From the NCBI GenBank assembly GCA_963556305.1, contig OY745766.1, forward strand, positions 1,426,001 to 1,490,000: a stretch of 64,000 bases of DNA, read 5' to 3'. The notes below the pieces were generated by a model that saw only the letters and a program-made list of their open reading frames with translations, was not told the DNA's origin and made no database searches. The translations under genes and the position numbers were made by a program. This DNA comes from Platismatia glauca. Its lineage: Eukaryota > Ascomycota > Lecanoromycetes > Lecanorales > Parmeliaceae. Below, piece after piece: positions 9,455 through 19,722 of the stretch (position 1 is its first letter; each line of letters begins with the position of its first letter).

Positions 9455-12337
9455 ATGAAGCTCAACCACCTCCTTTGCCTTGCTGCCGCGGCTGCTCCTG
9501 CTCTTGCTGTATCTGGCTCTTCGTCAGGGTCGACACCTCCTCTCGCCTCCACGACCCCCTCGAGTACCCCATCCAATGCTGGTTCCTCCACAAAGGCATC
9601 AACCAGTCCCTCAGCGGTGATTAGTTCTTCAGCAGCAACCAGTTCCTCAGCGGCGACCACGGCCCCTATCACTTCCAGCTCCTCATTAGCAAGAGCATCT
9701 ACCGCGAGTTCTAGCACGACATCTGGTTCTAGCAGCGCTAGCGTCAGCTCCGGCATCTCCTGTCCCTCAGCTGCCGGTACAGTCTACGACAAGTACGACA
9801 TCACTTGCGGTTACGCATCTACCCAAGACAACGGCGCAAGTTATAACATTGAAACAACCACCAGCAGCCTTGAAGCTTGCGCGGCACTGTGTGATGGTGA
9901 GACGTTTTCAGATGGCAGTAAATGTACAGCATTTACCTGGGCTCCTGACAACAGCAATTATTGCAATTTGAAGAATTCGACACAATCGATCACCGCCACC
10001 TCCAGTGTCCCGCTTAGAGCCTTGGCTATCAGACAAGGGACTGGGCCTTCCAGCTCCTCGTCCTCTTCTTCTTCTTCTTCCAAACCTTCAAGCTCCCCGT
10101 CTCCGAGCTCCTCATCCACAGCGGCGTCTAGCAGCTCCGTGTCATCAACCAAAGCAAGCTCGAGCTCTTCATCAGTATCTACTATATCTAGCTCATCTTC
10201 AAGCTCTAGCACAGCGGGATCAAGCACACCTTCAACTTCCAGCATAGCGGCATCCAGCACCAAGCTGTCTTCTTCCAACGCAGTTTCAAGCCCAAGCAGC
10301 GCAACACCAAGCACGCCAGCCTCCAGCACGCCAGCCTCCAGTACAGCTATCAGCAGCTCTTTAGTATCAAGCACCAAAGCATCAAGCTCCAGCACACCTG
10401 CCTCCAGCACGCCGTCTTCCAGCACGCCAGCCTCCAGTACAGCTGTGAGTAGCTCTTTCGTATCAAGCACCAAAGCATCAAGCTCCAGTACGCCTTCTTC
10501 CAGCACGCCAGCCTCCAGTACAGCTGTGAGTAGCTCTTTAGTATCAAGCACCAAAGCATCAAGCTCCAGCACACCTGCCTCCAGCACGCCAGCCTCCAGC
10601 ACGCCAGCCTCCAGTACAGCTGTGAGCAGCTCTTTAGTATCAAGCACCAAAGCATCAAGCTCCAGCACACCTGCCTCCAGCACGCCGTCTTCCAGCACGC
10701 CGTCTTCCAGCACGCCGTCTTCCAGCACGCCAGCCTCCAGTACAGCTGTGAGTAGCTCTTTAGTATCAAGCACCAAAGCATCAAGCTCCAGTACAGCTGC
10801 CTCCAGCACGCCTTCTTCCAGCACGCCAGCCTCCAGCACGCCAGCCTCCAGTACAGCTGTGAGCAGCTCTTTAGTATCAAGCACCAAAGCATCAAGCTCC
10901 AGCACACCTGCCTCCAGCACGCCCTCTTCCAGCACGCCAGCCTCCAGTACAGCTGTGAGTAGCTCTTTAGTATCAAGCACCAAAGCATCAAGCTCCAGTA
11001 CAGCTGCCTCCAGCACGCCTTCTTCCAGCACGCCAGCCTCCAGCACGCCAGCCTCCAGTACAGCTGTGAGCAGCTCTTTAGTATCAAGCACCAAAGCATC
11101 AAGCTCCAGCACGCCTCCCTCCAGCACGCCTCCTTCCAGCACGCCTCCTTCCAGCACGCCTCCTTCCAGCACGCCTCCTTCCAGCATGCCTCCTTCCAGC
11201 AAGCCTCCCTCGAGCATGCCCTCTTCCAGCACACCGCCTTCCAGCACGCCTCCCTCCAGCATACCTTCCAGTAAGCCTCCCTCCAGCACACCACCTTCCA
11301 GCGTACCTCCTTCCAGCACGCCTCCTGCCAGCACGCCTCCTTCCAGCACACCTCGTTCCAGCACACCTGCCTCCAGCACAGCCGTGAGCAGTACTCCAGC
11401 ATCAAGCAGCAATGCAGCAAATTCTGGCTCTCCAGCATCAAATCCGCTAGTTCTTCCAATAGCGCTTGCGCAACCCGTATCTAGCACCCCCAAGGCCGGT
11501 TCATCTTCAGGTGTTGCGCCCTCAAGCGCTACCGCCCTAATATCAAGCGTTCCCTCATCAGTGGCGGCTAGCAGCACAGCTAAGGCCAGCTCTTCAAGCG
11601 CTACCGCCCTGATATCAAGCGTTCCCTCATCAGTGGCGGCTAGCAGCACAGCTAAGGCCAGCTCCTCAAGCCCTACCCCAGTACCGAGCGTTGCCTCCTC
11701 AGCAGTATCAAACATTGGCTCTTCCGCGGCCTCCAGCACTGCTAAAGCCAGTTTAGTTTCCAGTGTTGCCCAAAGTTCAGGTATTCAGCCCAGCTCAAGC
11801 GCTGCCTCGGCCTCGAACAGCGTCTCCAGCACACCTAAGACTAGCTCAGCTTCAAGTATTATCCCTACTTTGAGCACAAAGGCTGGCTCAAGCACAGTGC
11901 CCTTTCAGGCTAGCTCCGCGTCAAGTGTAGCCTCAAGTTTGAGCCAGAAAGTAAGCTCAAGCGCTGGCTTTTCGGCTTCAAGTAGCATCCCAAGCACACC
12001 GAAGACGAGCTCTTCGGCTGCTGCCACAACTCTGAGCACACGAATCAGCTCATCCTCTTCCGTTGCCGCCGCCGTGGTAGCCAACAACAGGTTGGCCGTC
12101 GCTGCCACAAACTCAGCTTCTACTCCGGCTACTGCCACAGTCGCGGCTACTAAGACTTCATCAAACAGTGCTAGCGCAACTTCATCTTCGAACCAATGCC
12201 TAGTACTTGACAGGAAGTATAACTATTACGAGTCCAAGATCAAGACGCTACAAGCTCAGGGTATTGCGGTTCCTGCCTACTTGGCCGGTTATGCCGCTGC
12301 TGCTTTGGATGCCAGACAGGCATTGGGCTGCCCTTGA
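9455..12337 (+). CDS. Secreted mucin-like Ser/Thr-rich protein with PAN/apple-like domain
   Basis: A single-exon 960-residue protein. The ATG at 9455 was chosen because it opens a clear signal peptide (MKLNHLLCLAAAAAPALA). Residues of roughly 95-175 form a Cys-containing module (YDITCGYAS...SLEACAALCDG...KCTAFTWAPD...YCNLK) with the spacing of PAN/apple domains, which bind carbohydrate or protein. The rest is a very long Ser/Thr/Pro/Ala stalk, mostly tandem repeats of STPASSTAVSSSLVSSTKAS type, expected to be heavily O-mannosylated. The last 50 residues (QCLVLDRKYNYYESKIKTL...) form a small folded end with Cys but no GPI signal. A role at the cell wall or in adhesion is inferred. Confidence 0.85.
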   Translation: MKLNHLLCLAAAAAPALAVSGSSSGSTPPLASTTPSSTPSNAGSSTKASTSPSAVISSSAATSSSAATTAPITSSSSLARASTASSSTTSGSSSASVSSGISCPSAAGTVYDKYDITCGYASTQDNGASYNIETTTSSLEACAALCDGETFSDGSKCTAFTWAPDNSNYCNLKNSTQSITATSSVPLRALAIRQGTGPSSSSSSSSSSSKPSSSPSPSSSSTAASSSSVSSTKASSSSSSVSTISSSSSSSSTAGSSTPSTSSIAASSTKLSSSNAVSSPSSATPSTPASSTPASSTAISSSLVSSTKASSSSTPASSTPSSSTPASSTAVSSSFVSSTKASSSSTPSSSTPASSTAVSSSLVSSTKASSSSTPASSTPASSTPASSTAVSSSLVSSTKASSSSTPASSTPSSSTPSSSTPSSSTPASSTAVSSSLVSSTKASSSSTAASSTPSSSTPASSTPASSTAVSSSLVSSTKASSSSTPASSTPSSSTPASSTAVSSSLVSSTKASSSSTAASSTPSSSTPASSTPASSTAVSSSLVSSTKASSSSTPPSSTPPSSTPPSSTPPSSTPPSSMPPSSKPPSSMPSSSTPPSSTPPSSIPSSKPPSSTPPSSVPPSSTPPASTPPSSTPRSSTPASSTAVSSTPASSSNAANSGSPASNPLVLPIALAQPVSSTPKAGSSSGVAPSSATALISSVPSSVAASSTAKASSSSATALISSVPSSVAASSTAKASSSSPTPVPSVASSAVSNIGSSAASSTAKASLVSSVAQSSGIQPSSSAASASNSVSSTPKTSSASSIIPTLSTKAGSSTVPFQASSASSVASSLSQKVSSSAGFSASSSIPSTPKTSSSAAATTLSTRISSSSSVAAAVVANNRLAVAATNSASTPATATVAATKTSSNSASATSSSNQCLVLDRKYNYYESKIKTLQAQGIAVPAYLAGYAAAALDARQALGCP
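10310..11395 (+). repeat. Coding minisatellite in the mucin-like gene
   Basis: Tandem and higher-order repeats built from 12-15 base units (TCCAGCACGCCAGCC and variants). A longer period recurs around TCTTTAGTATCAAGCACCAA. From about 11110 the units switch from PASST to PPSST. The near-identity of copies points to recent slippage or unequal exchange. Confidence 0.9.
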
Positions 12338-12721
12338 CTGAGCTTCTCGGACGAAGGTTCAGAGACGATCAAACCTCCAGAGTGATCTAGAAAAAGCGAT
12401 GATAATTGATAGTTGCACCTAATAGATAATTTAAGTCGAGCAAATTCTGAATCATCGATCCCTGTACTTGGTGTGACTACCTGTCACAGTTGCGAAGATA
12501 AAAGCTCTTTTCCGCTCTTTCATCTACCGATGCTTCGCGTAAATGTGCGAGAATAAAGTAGCAAAGGAGAAACCCTTCTCGACGAGTAAGCGCATCACTA
12601 GCGCCCATCCCTTCTTCTGTCTTCAACTTCCCACCTAATTGAATCTTCCTCTCCCACAACACCACACCCAGACCTCAGCAACGCTCTCCCCCACCCATCT
12701 CTCTCCCCATCTCTCCCAACC
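12338..12721. other. Intergenic region upstream of the Sfr1-like gene
   Basis: About 380 bases holding the 3' end of the mucin-like gene and the promoter of the next. The right half is a C-rich pyrimidine stretch (12650-12720), a common feature in front of filamentous-fungal start codons. No gene seen. Confidence 0.45.
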
Positions 12722-13465
12722 ATGTCGCCCATCCACCCCTCGAAACGCCGCCGCCTAGACACCGCCACGACCACCCTCTCCCAACCCTTCAAATCCCCCT
12801 TCAAATCACCACTGACCCCCAAGCCACCACCCGCCGCCTCCTCCTCCTCACCACCACCCACGAACCCCCACACTCCATTCCCCCCCACGAACCACACCCA
12901 CCACGCCCCGCGACCCACATCCCGCTCCGCACCCCCATCAACCCCGCACCGCCTCGCCCTCCAATCCCACCACACCCGTCTCCTGTCCCGGCTGGCCGCC
13001 GCGCGCGCCGCGCTCGAAACGTCGTCTCAGGCGCTGAGACTCGAATCGGGGGACCGGGCGAGCGAGTTGGAAGGATTGGTGGGGAAGTGGAAGGGTAAGA
13101 GTCGGGAGGCGGCGGAGGAGGTGTTTGCCGTGGCGAGGGATCGGGTTAATAGGTGCGGGGGGGTGGGGGGGCTGAGGGATAGGGAGCGGGAGAGGGGGAA
13201 GGGAAGGGGGTGGGGTTGGGATGAGGGGGTGGAGAGAGAGGGAGATGGAGGGGACGATGGCAGTGGGGATGCGGGTGCGAGGGATGATGTTGAGGTTGTT
13301 GATGAGAGGGAGGAAGGGGCCGAGGGGATGGGGGCCGGGGGGAAGGGTGAAGGGGCGGATGAGGAGGAGGAAGGGGGGTATACGATGGACATGATGCTCA
13401 CGAGCCTGAATGTCGACTTGGGGGTTATTGGCTTCGACAGGGCGTTGCAGAAGTGGGTTGATTGA
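12722..13465 (+). CDS. Sfr1/Mei5-like recombination accessory protein
   Basis: 247 residues, no intron. The N-terminus (SKRRRLDTATTTLSQPFKSP) is the basic, Ser/Thr/Pro-rich start typical of ascomycete Sfr1/Mei5 proteins. A coiled-coil core follows (RLLSRLAAARAALETSSQAL), then LEGLVGKWKGKSREAAEEVF and ARDRVNRCGG. The C-terminal block MDMMLTSLNVDLGVIGFD ends in LQKWVD, which I take as the family signature. In the family, Sfr1/Mei5 pairs with Swi5/Sae3 and helps Rad51 and Dmc1 form filaments on single-stranded DNA in the nucleus. The Gly/Asp/Glu-rich linker at residues 155-225 is strongly GC-biased. The assignment rests on motif memory, not on an alignment. Confidence 0.75.
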   Translation: MSPIHPSKRRRLDTATTTLSQPFKSPFKSPLTPKPPPAASSSSPPPTNPHTPFPPTNHTHHAPRPTSRSAPPSTPHRLALQSHHTRLLSRLAAARAALETSSQALRLESGDRASELEGLVGKWKGKSREAAEEVFAVARDRVNRCGGVGGLRDRERERGKGRGWGWDEGVEREGDGGDDGSGDAGARDDVEVVDEREEGAEGMGAGGKGEGADEEEEGGYTMDMMLTSLNVDLGVIGFDRALQKWVD

Positions 13466-14180
13466 GCACTACCTGTTGATGCGGACGAAGGGTGCTGGAC
13501 TGGGGCTTTCGTGCGATTCGCGGCTCGGGATATCTGGCTGGCTGGCTACTGGGCACCGCACGCGTATGCATCGTTGGCATGGCACAGCGATCCGGCTGCT
13601 GTCGTCTTTCGCGATCTACCCCCATCCGCATCGCTGGAGCCGCACTGTAAGTAGCTACTGCGCTCGTCGGGGACCCATGGAGGTCTCCCTTTCTGCATCA
13701 ACCCGCTCATAGCGGTGGGTCCTCCCCTGCAAATTCTCGCATCTCGCATCCCCCCGCCCCTCGATCCAACTCAACATGCCCTGACTGCCGCGGACTGTAC
13801 CCTCGCTCTCGCTACGGGCGATCTCCTAGGCTCTCTTGTACCCGCTTGCTCGCTGCTCTGGTGCCTCGTTGCGGGGGTCGGTGATGCTCCTTGTGGTGAC
13901 GGGGTGGGCTGCTTGCGCGGGTGTCTGGTCGGGTGTGGTGTGGTCTTTTGGTGGGAGGATGAGGAGGGGGGATCTGGGATGGGGGATGGGATGGATGGGT
14001 GGGGAGGAAGGGGGAAGGGGGAAGGGGCGGTGGGATGGGGTTGGATTTGGAGCCGTGTCTGATGGGCATGGGAAAGTGTAATGCTGCGTTGTTGATCGAC
14101 GAAGAGGCTGGATTCAGAGGAAATTCACTGAACGATATAGACTGGGGCATGTACAGTACAATTTCGTGATGCCTTTTTGA

Positions 14181-14211
<31 letters not shown>

Positions 14212-14260
14212 CAGTACAAGTCAATGGTAGACAAACGCCAACGCTATGCCAACGTTCAAG
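13466..14260. other. Intergenic region between convergent genes
   Basis: About 800 bases with a G-rich stretch (13930-14060) and no credible gene. The GATA microsatellite annotated separately lies near its right end. Confidence 0.45.
14181..14211. repeat. GATA tetranucleotide microsatellite
   Basis: About seven and a half perfect tandem GATA units, just beyond the 3' end of the hrd3-like gene. Confidence 0.95.
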
Positions 14261-16986
14261 CTAATGGCCAACACCACCGGCAACCCACTGTGCATAGTTC
14301 GGATCGTCAGGCGGAGGAAAGAATCCCCCGTCCGCCTGCTGACCCGGTAACCTTTCTCCGGGAGGGAGGCCATTCTCAGGCTGCACTGGTTCGTTGCCTT
14401 GTTGGGTCTCCATTTCTCTCCGGTGGTTCGTCTGTCGCTGCTGTCGGTAATATACAAGGAATGCCAGTGCGGCTGCCAAGCCGACGATGATCAGACTCTC
14501 GAGGATACTGTCGTCGATTTCGTCGTAGTAATCGTCGTCTCCGCCGGGCATGCCTTCGGGAAGGGGTTCGTCGTAGTCGTCGTCCGCGCCGTGGTAGTAG
14601 GGATGAGGTTCTTGTTCTTCGAGAAAGTTAGATATCCATTCGCTGAGGGACCATTCTTTCTTAGGTTCTGTATCTTGTCAGGATCATAGAACCACGTAAA
14701 GGCTTCTTATATTTGGCTTACCTGGCTCAGACTGGATCGACTTGACCTTCCCATTCGTGATTGTATTCCAGAAGCTTCGCATCCGTAGCTTCGTCAGGCT
14801 TAGCTTCACGGGTAGATAGGACTCCTGGTTCGTCTCCAGTGCCTGATCATAGAATCTCTTCGCTAGATGAAAGTCCTGCTCCACGCCAAGGCCGTTTTCG
14901 TGAATCCAGCCAAGATTCCAAAGAGCCTGGGCGCTTTGGTGGGTCTCAGCGGCTGTCTGATAACATGTGGCCGCTTTTTCCATATCTGCTTCGATGCCAT
15001 ACCCGTCGAGATAGTAGTCACCCATCTTCACCATTGAATCAATGTTCGACTGTTTTGCTGACCGAGTCCAGTAGATCAAGGCTAAGGCCGCATTTCGAAG
15101 CAAAGACGATCGTCGTCTCTTCCACGGTATCAGCGGATCCAGGGAAAGTATTGACTTGTATTCGTCCAAAAGGTAGGCAACATTAGCTTGGGCTGATTCG
15201 TAGCCTTGCTCGGCGGCCATCATGTACATGACCAAAGCCGACTCGGTGTCGCCCTCATCATAGGCTCGATTGGCTTCATCGAAAGAAGAGTGGATGCTTT
15301 CAACTTTCTCTGCAACCATTTTGTAGTATGCTGTTGCCATGGCGCATGATCTTTCTCGGCCAATTCCGTTATTACTGATTTCAGCTAGATGGTAAAAAGC
15401 CTCTATGTGCCCGTGTCGAGCTGCCAGATCAAAGAAGCGTGAGGCAGTATTGATGTCGCCTTGATCGAGAAATAGTTGACCCATATTGACTTGGGCGGAC
15501 GCAAAGTCTTGGTTGGCAGCCTCTTTGAAATAGTCGGCCGCGAGTACAGGGTCCTTCTTGACCCCCAGACCGTGGAGATGCATAAGACCCATCTCGTATT
15601 GACACAATGCATCACCATTCGCAACTCCACGTCTGAACCAAGTCAAAGCTTTCTCGTAGCTTTGTTCCATGCCCTCCCCGCGCAAGAACATTCGCCCAAC
15701 GTAACCTGCTGCTTTTGAAGCAATTCTAGCGACGCTTTGATCTTCATCCCGGATTGAGCCGTCTTTTTGCCAGTATTTCCGTGCCACAATCATGAAGTAC
15801 GCCCTTGCCGTCTTCAGACTTCTCTTCATTGTTCGAGATCCTTCATAGTGCAATCGGCCCAGGCTGAAGGTGGCTTTCAAGTCACCTTTCCTTGACATTA
15901 GGTCTAGGTACTCCAGAACATCATCAAAGTCCGCGTGCGCGTCGGAGTTTGGTCCCGCTTTGTTGGCATACACTCCAGAGCTGACCACACTGGCACCCTC
16001 TCCATACACACCCCCATTTTCATCCGCGATCTTGTAGGAGTCTTTTTGCAGCAACATTCCTCCGGGAGGACCGGATCTTGAGTACGCAATAGCCTTGTCT
16101 GCAACTTTTTTGTACCAATATGCTGCTTCATTGCAATTCCTCGGAGCCCCAACCCCTGTATGGTGTCGATAGGCCGTTGTCATCTGTGCCCTGGTGCTGT
16201 TCCCCCTCGCGGCAAATGTATGGTATATCAAAGCCTTCGCCTGATCCCGTTGGATAGCTCCTCCAATTCCAGTGGCATACATCAGCCCGACCATATGCTG
16301 TGCTGAACTATTACCATTCAGCGATGCCAGCTCATGGTATCTACGGAAAGCTTCTTTGTGATTTCGAGGATGCGTGTAATTTCCAAAAAAGTTCATCTCG
16401 GCCAGTAGAAAGATTGCATCCGGCTCTTTTTCTTCAGCAGCGCTCTCCAAAAGCCTCACTGCTTGCGCCAACGGTTTGCTGAGAGAAAGACTTTCGGGCT
16501 GTTGGCTGAGGTAGTCTTCCTTTGGTGGTCCATTCATGAAAAGCACGATGAACGCTTCCTTTGCGTAGTACAAAGTTGTTCCGATCAGGCCAGATGTCTT
16601 GTCAAAGCTCGTGTAGCGGGTCCGAGAGGGTTGAAGGGGCTGGAGTATTCGGAGGGCTTCTTGGACGGTAGACGCTGCTACACGATCAATCAGCTCCCAT
16701 CGAGACAAAGCGAACGCTCTTCATACCCTGGCTTTGCCTAGCATCATCGGCGCTCGTCTGCTGCCATTGGCTTACAGCTTCGGGGTTGCCGTGTGCTTTG
16801 AGCCCGGACTTTCCTCTCGCCGGTTGCTCGTTGACGGGGTTGCTATCTGGATCGCTGAGGACCTCCGCACGTGTTGTAACACAGAAGACCCATATTGATA
16901 CTGCAATGAAAGGATCAGAATTGGTATGCGATAACAGCTGTGGATTGAGAGGACGTACATAGGAAGCACAACCAACGATTATGCAT
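14261..16986 (-). CDS. hrd3: Hrd3/SEL1L-like subunit of the HRD ubiquitin ligase (ERAD)
   Basis: Four exons (16986-16959, 16900-16727, 16674-14722, 14667-14261) encode 853 residues; all three introns are canonical and keep frame. The first two exons join to make a signal peptide (MHNRWLCFLLSIWVFCVTTR), which fixes the start. The body is a long array of Sel1-like repeats (AEMNFFGNYTHPRNHKEAFR, MGLMHLHGLGVKKDP, NLGWIHENGLGVEQD and others). Near the C-terminus a single membrane helix (ILESLIIVGLAAALAFLVYY) is followed by a Gln/Pro-rich cytosolic tail. This is the Hrd3 layout. Hrd3 recruits misfolded luminal glycoproteins to the E3 ligase Hrd1 in the ER membrane. The gene looks intact. Confidence 0.93.
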
Positions 16987-17602
16987 GGCTCTTTACTTTC
17001 AACCTAACCCCTGGGCAAGCACCGAGGCTTAATTAATGGCACGGATGGAGCTCATCGATGCCCTCGTGTTACGGTAATTACTACCGCCAGATCATGCTTT
17101 CGAGTAAGAACAAAGACTGTAACGGCGATGATGCCAGCTATCATATTCTAATTTTTGTTTCGCCGCTTTGATATGCCAACATCTGTCAATGATAGCGCCA
17201 CCCGCGCGCCTATTTTGAACCAATCAGAGAGTCAAGATTTCACCCTCAGCCATCGCTTGTTCGCTGGTGGTAGGTATCTAATTCGTATTAGGTTCGATTC
17301 CTATTGGGCGCTGGTACAATGGTGTTGCGGTTTCTTATTATCTTCGCTGGCACCATTTTCTGACCCTTTCCGACTCCCATTGTTCCAATTCTGCCTTGGA
17401 AACTTTCTTTCGTCTCTCCATTGGAGGTTGAAGTCTTAGCTTGGGTTGCATCTGCTCCGAGAAAGTATTAGGCTCCATTTGTAGAATAAAAGCTTGGGTA
17501 TCCATACGCTCTAGCGAATATGAAAATGCAGCAGATCAATGGCCCTGTCCCTTTCACCGCTCGATTAACGGGGAGACACTCGAGACCGCAGCTTCCATGA
17601 CT
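16987..17602. other. Intergenic region upstream of hrd3
   Basis: Should contain the hrd3 promoter next to 16987 and the 3' region of the Clr5-domain gene at the other end. No gene, repeat or RNA seen. Confidence 0.45.
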
Positions 17603-19722
17603 TTACAGGAATTCGATCACAAAAGTAACCTTTCCCACGCCCCTCACGAACCCCAAGTAAGCTTCCAACTCGTCGTCCTCATCAATTCCCCACCCGCTAT
17701 CCCCCTCTGCCACGCCCTCAATCTTCCCCACTCTTGCCTTCCCCTGTAAACCGGACCCACTGAGTGCTAAAGTACGAATACTGTTTACAGTCCAGGGTGC
17801 TTGCAGCACACCCAGCCAAACTTTAGGGGCCGAGTGGAGATGTTTGGGCTGTGATGTCGAAGATGGACGGAAAAAGGCCCGGACTGGAGAGCCGATTTGA
17901 AGCTGAGTATGGTCATTGTTGAGGTTGTGATCGTTGTTGAGATTGTGATTGTTGTTGAGGTTGTGATCGTTGTTGAGATTGTGATTGTTGTTGAGAATCT
18001 GATCGTTGTTGAGATTTTGATCGTTATGAAGAATTTGGGGAACAGAGCCGGCGGCTTCAAGAAGGGTAGGGTCGATTTGCATGCCGGTAAAGTCGCCAAA
18101 GTCATTATAGGGAGCGTGGGCAAGAACTTGAGAGGCAAAAATTGTCATGTCATTTGTGGACGATGATGTTTGGTTGATGTTGTTTGTGGGACGATTGGAT
18201 AGGTTGCCTGAGAGGAATGCTTGCACAGGAGAATCTGCTGCTTGGTCGGCTGGATTGATGGCTGGTGGTGGATTCTTTTTCTTCGCAGGAGTGGCGGGCT
18301 TAGGACGTGCAGGCGGTCCCCTTCCAGGGAAGGATGTCACCGGAGTTTTGGTCAACCTCGTGGGATCTTTCTTTGTCTGAAAATCACGATGACGCTTTTG
18401 CACATCACTAGCGATAGATTCGAGAGCCCTCAGCTTTGCAGGCAGATCTGGGTCGGCATCTCCACCCGCAATGATCTCCTGGAGCCTGGGCGATTCTGCA
18501 ATCCATTCTTCTTTGAGCGCATCCCAGTGCTCCTTAGGTACCTCGAGCTTGCTGACGAAATGATCACCCTTGAGAATGGTGTCAAATGCAGAACGGATGT
18601 CCCTTCCTTCTTGCGGTGTAATACCGAGAATGTTTTTTGCATCACTGATGGTGATTCGGGTGCCGACAGTACGTATCTTCTTCGTCACATCCATGCATAT
18701 CAGATCCAGTGCCATAGGCTTCTGTGTCAGGTTGAGATCCGCGGCATTCGTTCCCCAAAAAATAGGCTGCAAGTGCTGGAATTGGCTGATAAGCTGTTCC
18801 TTGACGGTTTTCCACATCTCTGCACCACAGAGTGTTTTCTTGACGACCTTGTTGCTGCGGCAGATATCCTCAAAGATGTTTCGCATCTCCTGATACAAAT
18901 GCTTGTCGAGCCCTAGTTCATTCTTGCTCTCTTCCATTGTCAACTCTGATGGATATCGAGGAGGTTGTACAGGGTCCGGCGGGAGACCGGACCATACTTT
19001 CGTACGGCGACGTCGAGTCCCAGCCTTGAGACGTTCCTGACTCTCCGCAAGTAACCTGGCTTGCCGTGCTTCGCGCTTCGCAATGACTTCTGGTGGCAGG
19101 ATTGGTTCTGGAGTTACGGTTCGAGGCGGCTCTTCTGGAGGCGTAGCAGGCCCATCTTGTTCATTCTGATCCGCCAACTCCTCCAACGCATCTCTTTTGC
19201 GCTTTTTCCTCTTTTCACTTCCATTCCCGTTCCGATTAGGCTCTCGTAGCAGAAGATTATGGTCTTTTCGTAGCTTGGTGAGCTCGCGTTCTTTAACGTT
19301 CCATCCTTCTCCCCGGAGGATCGTCAGCATCTGCTTATTTGATGTGTTGACCTCCCATAGCTCTCGTATTCTTCCCGCAAGGTCCGCGTCTCTATGGGCA
19401 GGGTGGTGTTTGGCAGGGAAGCCCCATTCCTTGAAGCGGCATTGGAAGGCTCGTTTGCTGTGACATGGATCAGCATCGCCATCCTCGAATAGACGTCAGT
19501 CTCTTTGCTGCCGCCACCCACGAACGGTTCGAGGATTCGATGAGAGTAGCGAAAGGCTGCGGGACGATCTTGAATCGATGGTCGATATGGTCGACTGTAC
19601 AGCACTCACCTGGGGTTGAAACCCTGCTCGCTGTAGAACGCTTGTATTTCTTCCAATCCTTTGTTCTCAGTAATATACATGTTGAAGCAGGTGTCCCTCT
19701 TTCCCTCCCAATTGTAGACCAT
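17603..19722 (-). CDS. Clr5-domain protein
   Basis: Exons 19722-19610 and 19457-17603, 655 residues; the 152-base intron (GTGAGT...CACAG) splits the Clr5 domain. The domain occupies about residues 3-55: VYNWEGKRDTCFNMYITENK, then GLEEIQAFYSEQGF, then NPSKRAFQCRFKEWGF, matching the family pattern. The start at 19722 has A at -3; a longer in-frame ATG exists at 19830. A basic KRKKRKRD patch suggests nuclear location. The middle (LGLDKHLYQEMRNIFEDICR, then two DLICMDV/LGITPQEGRD-type segments) is helical, and the rest is Pro-rich with an Asn-repeat. Fission yeast Clr5 acts in gene silencing; most filamentous members are uncharacterised. An extra 3' intron around 17760-17830 cannot be excluded. 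Confidence 0.8.
17905..18030 (-). repeat. 18-base tandem repeat coding for Asn-rich NLNNDH units
   Basis: Imperfect tandem units (AACCTCAACAATGACCAC and variants, read on the minus strand) encode repeated NLNNDH/NLNNNH near the C-terminus of the Clr5-domain protein. Length polymorphism is likely. Confidence 0.85.

Noticed and set aside
9958..11739. Very long open frame (593 codons) on the minus strand
   Set aside because: It is the complement of the Ser/Thr-rich repeat of the mucin-like gene; repeats without stops on one strand give stop-free antisense frames. No start context or domain.
14761..15186. Plus-strand frames inside the hrd3 region
   Set aside because: Antisense to Sel1 repeats with no domain or start context.
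18221..18916. 231-codon plus-strand frame
   Set aside because: Antisense to the Clr5-domain gene, which has a recognisable domain and spliced frame.
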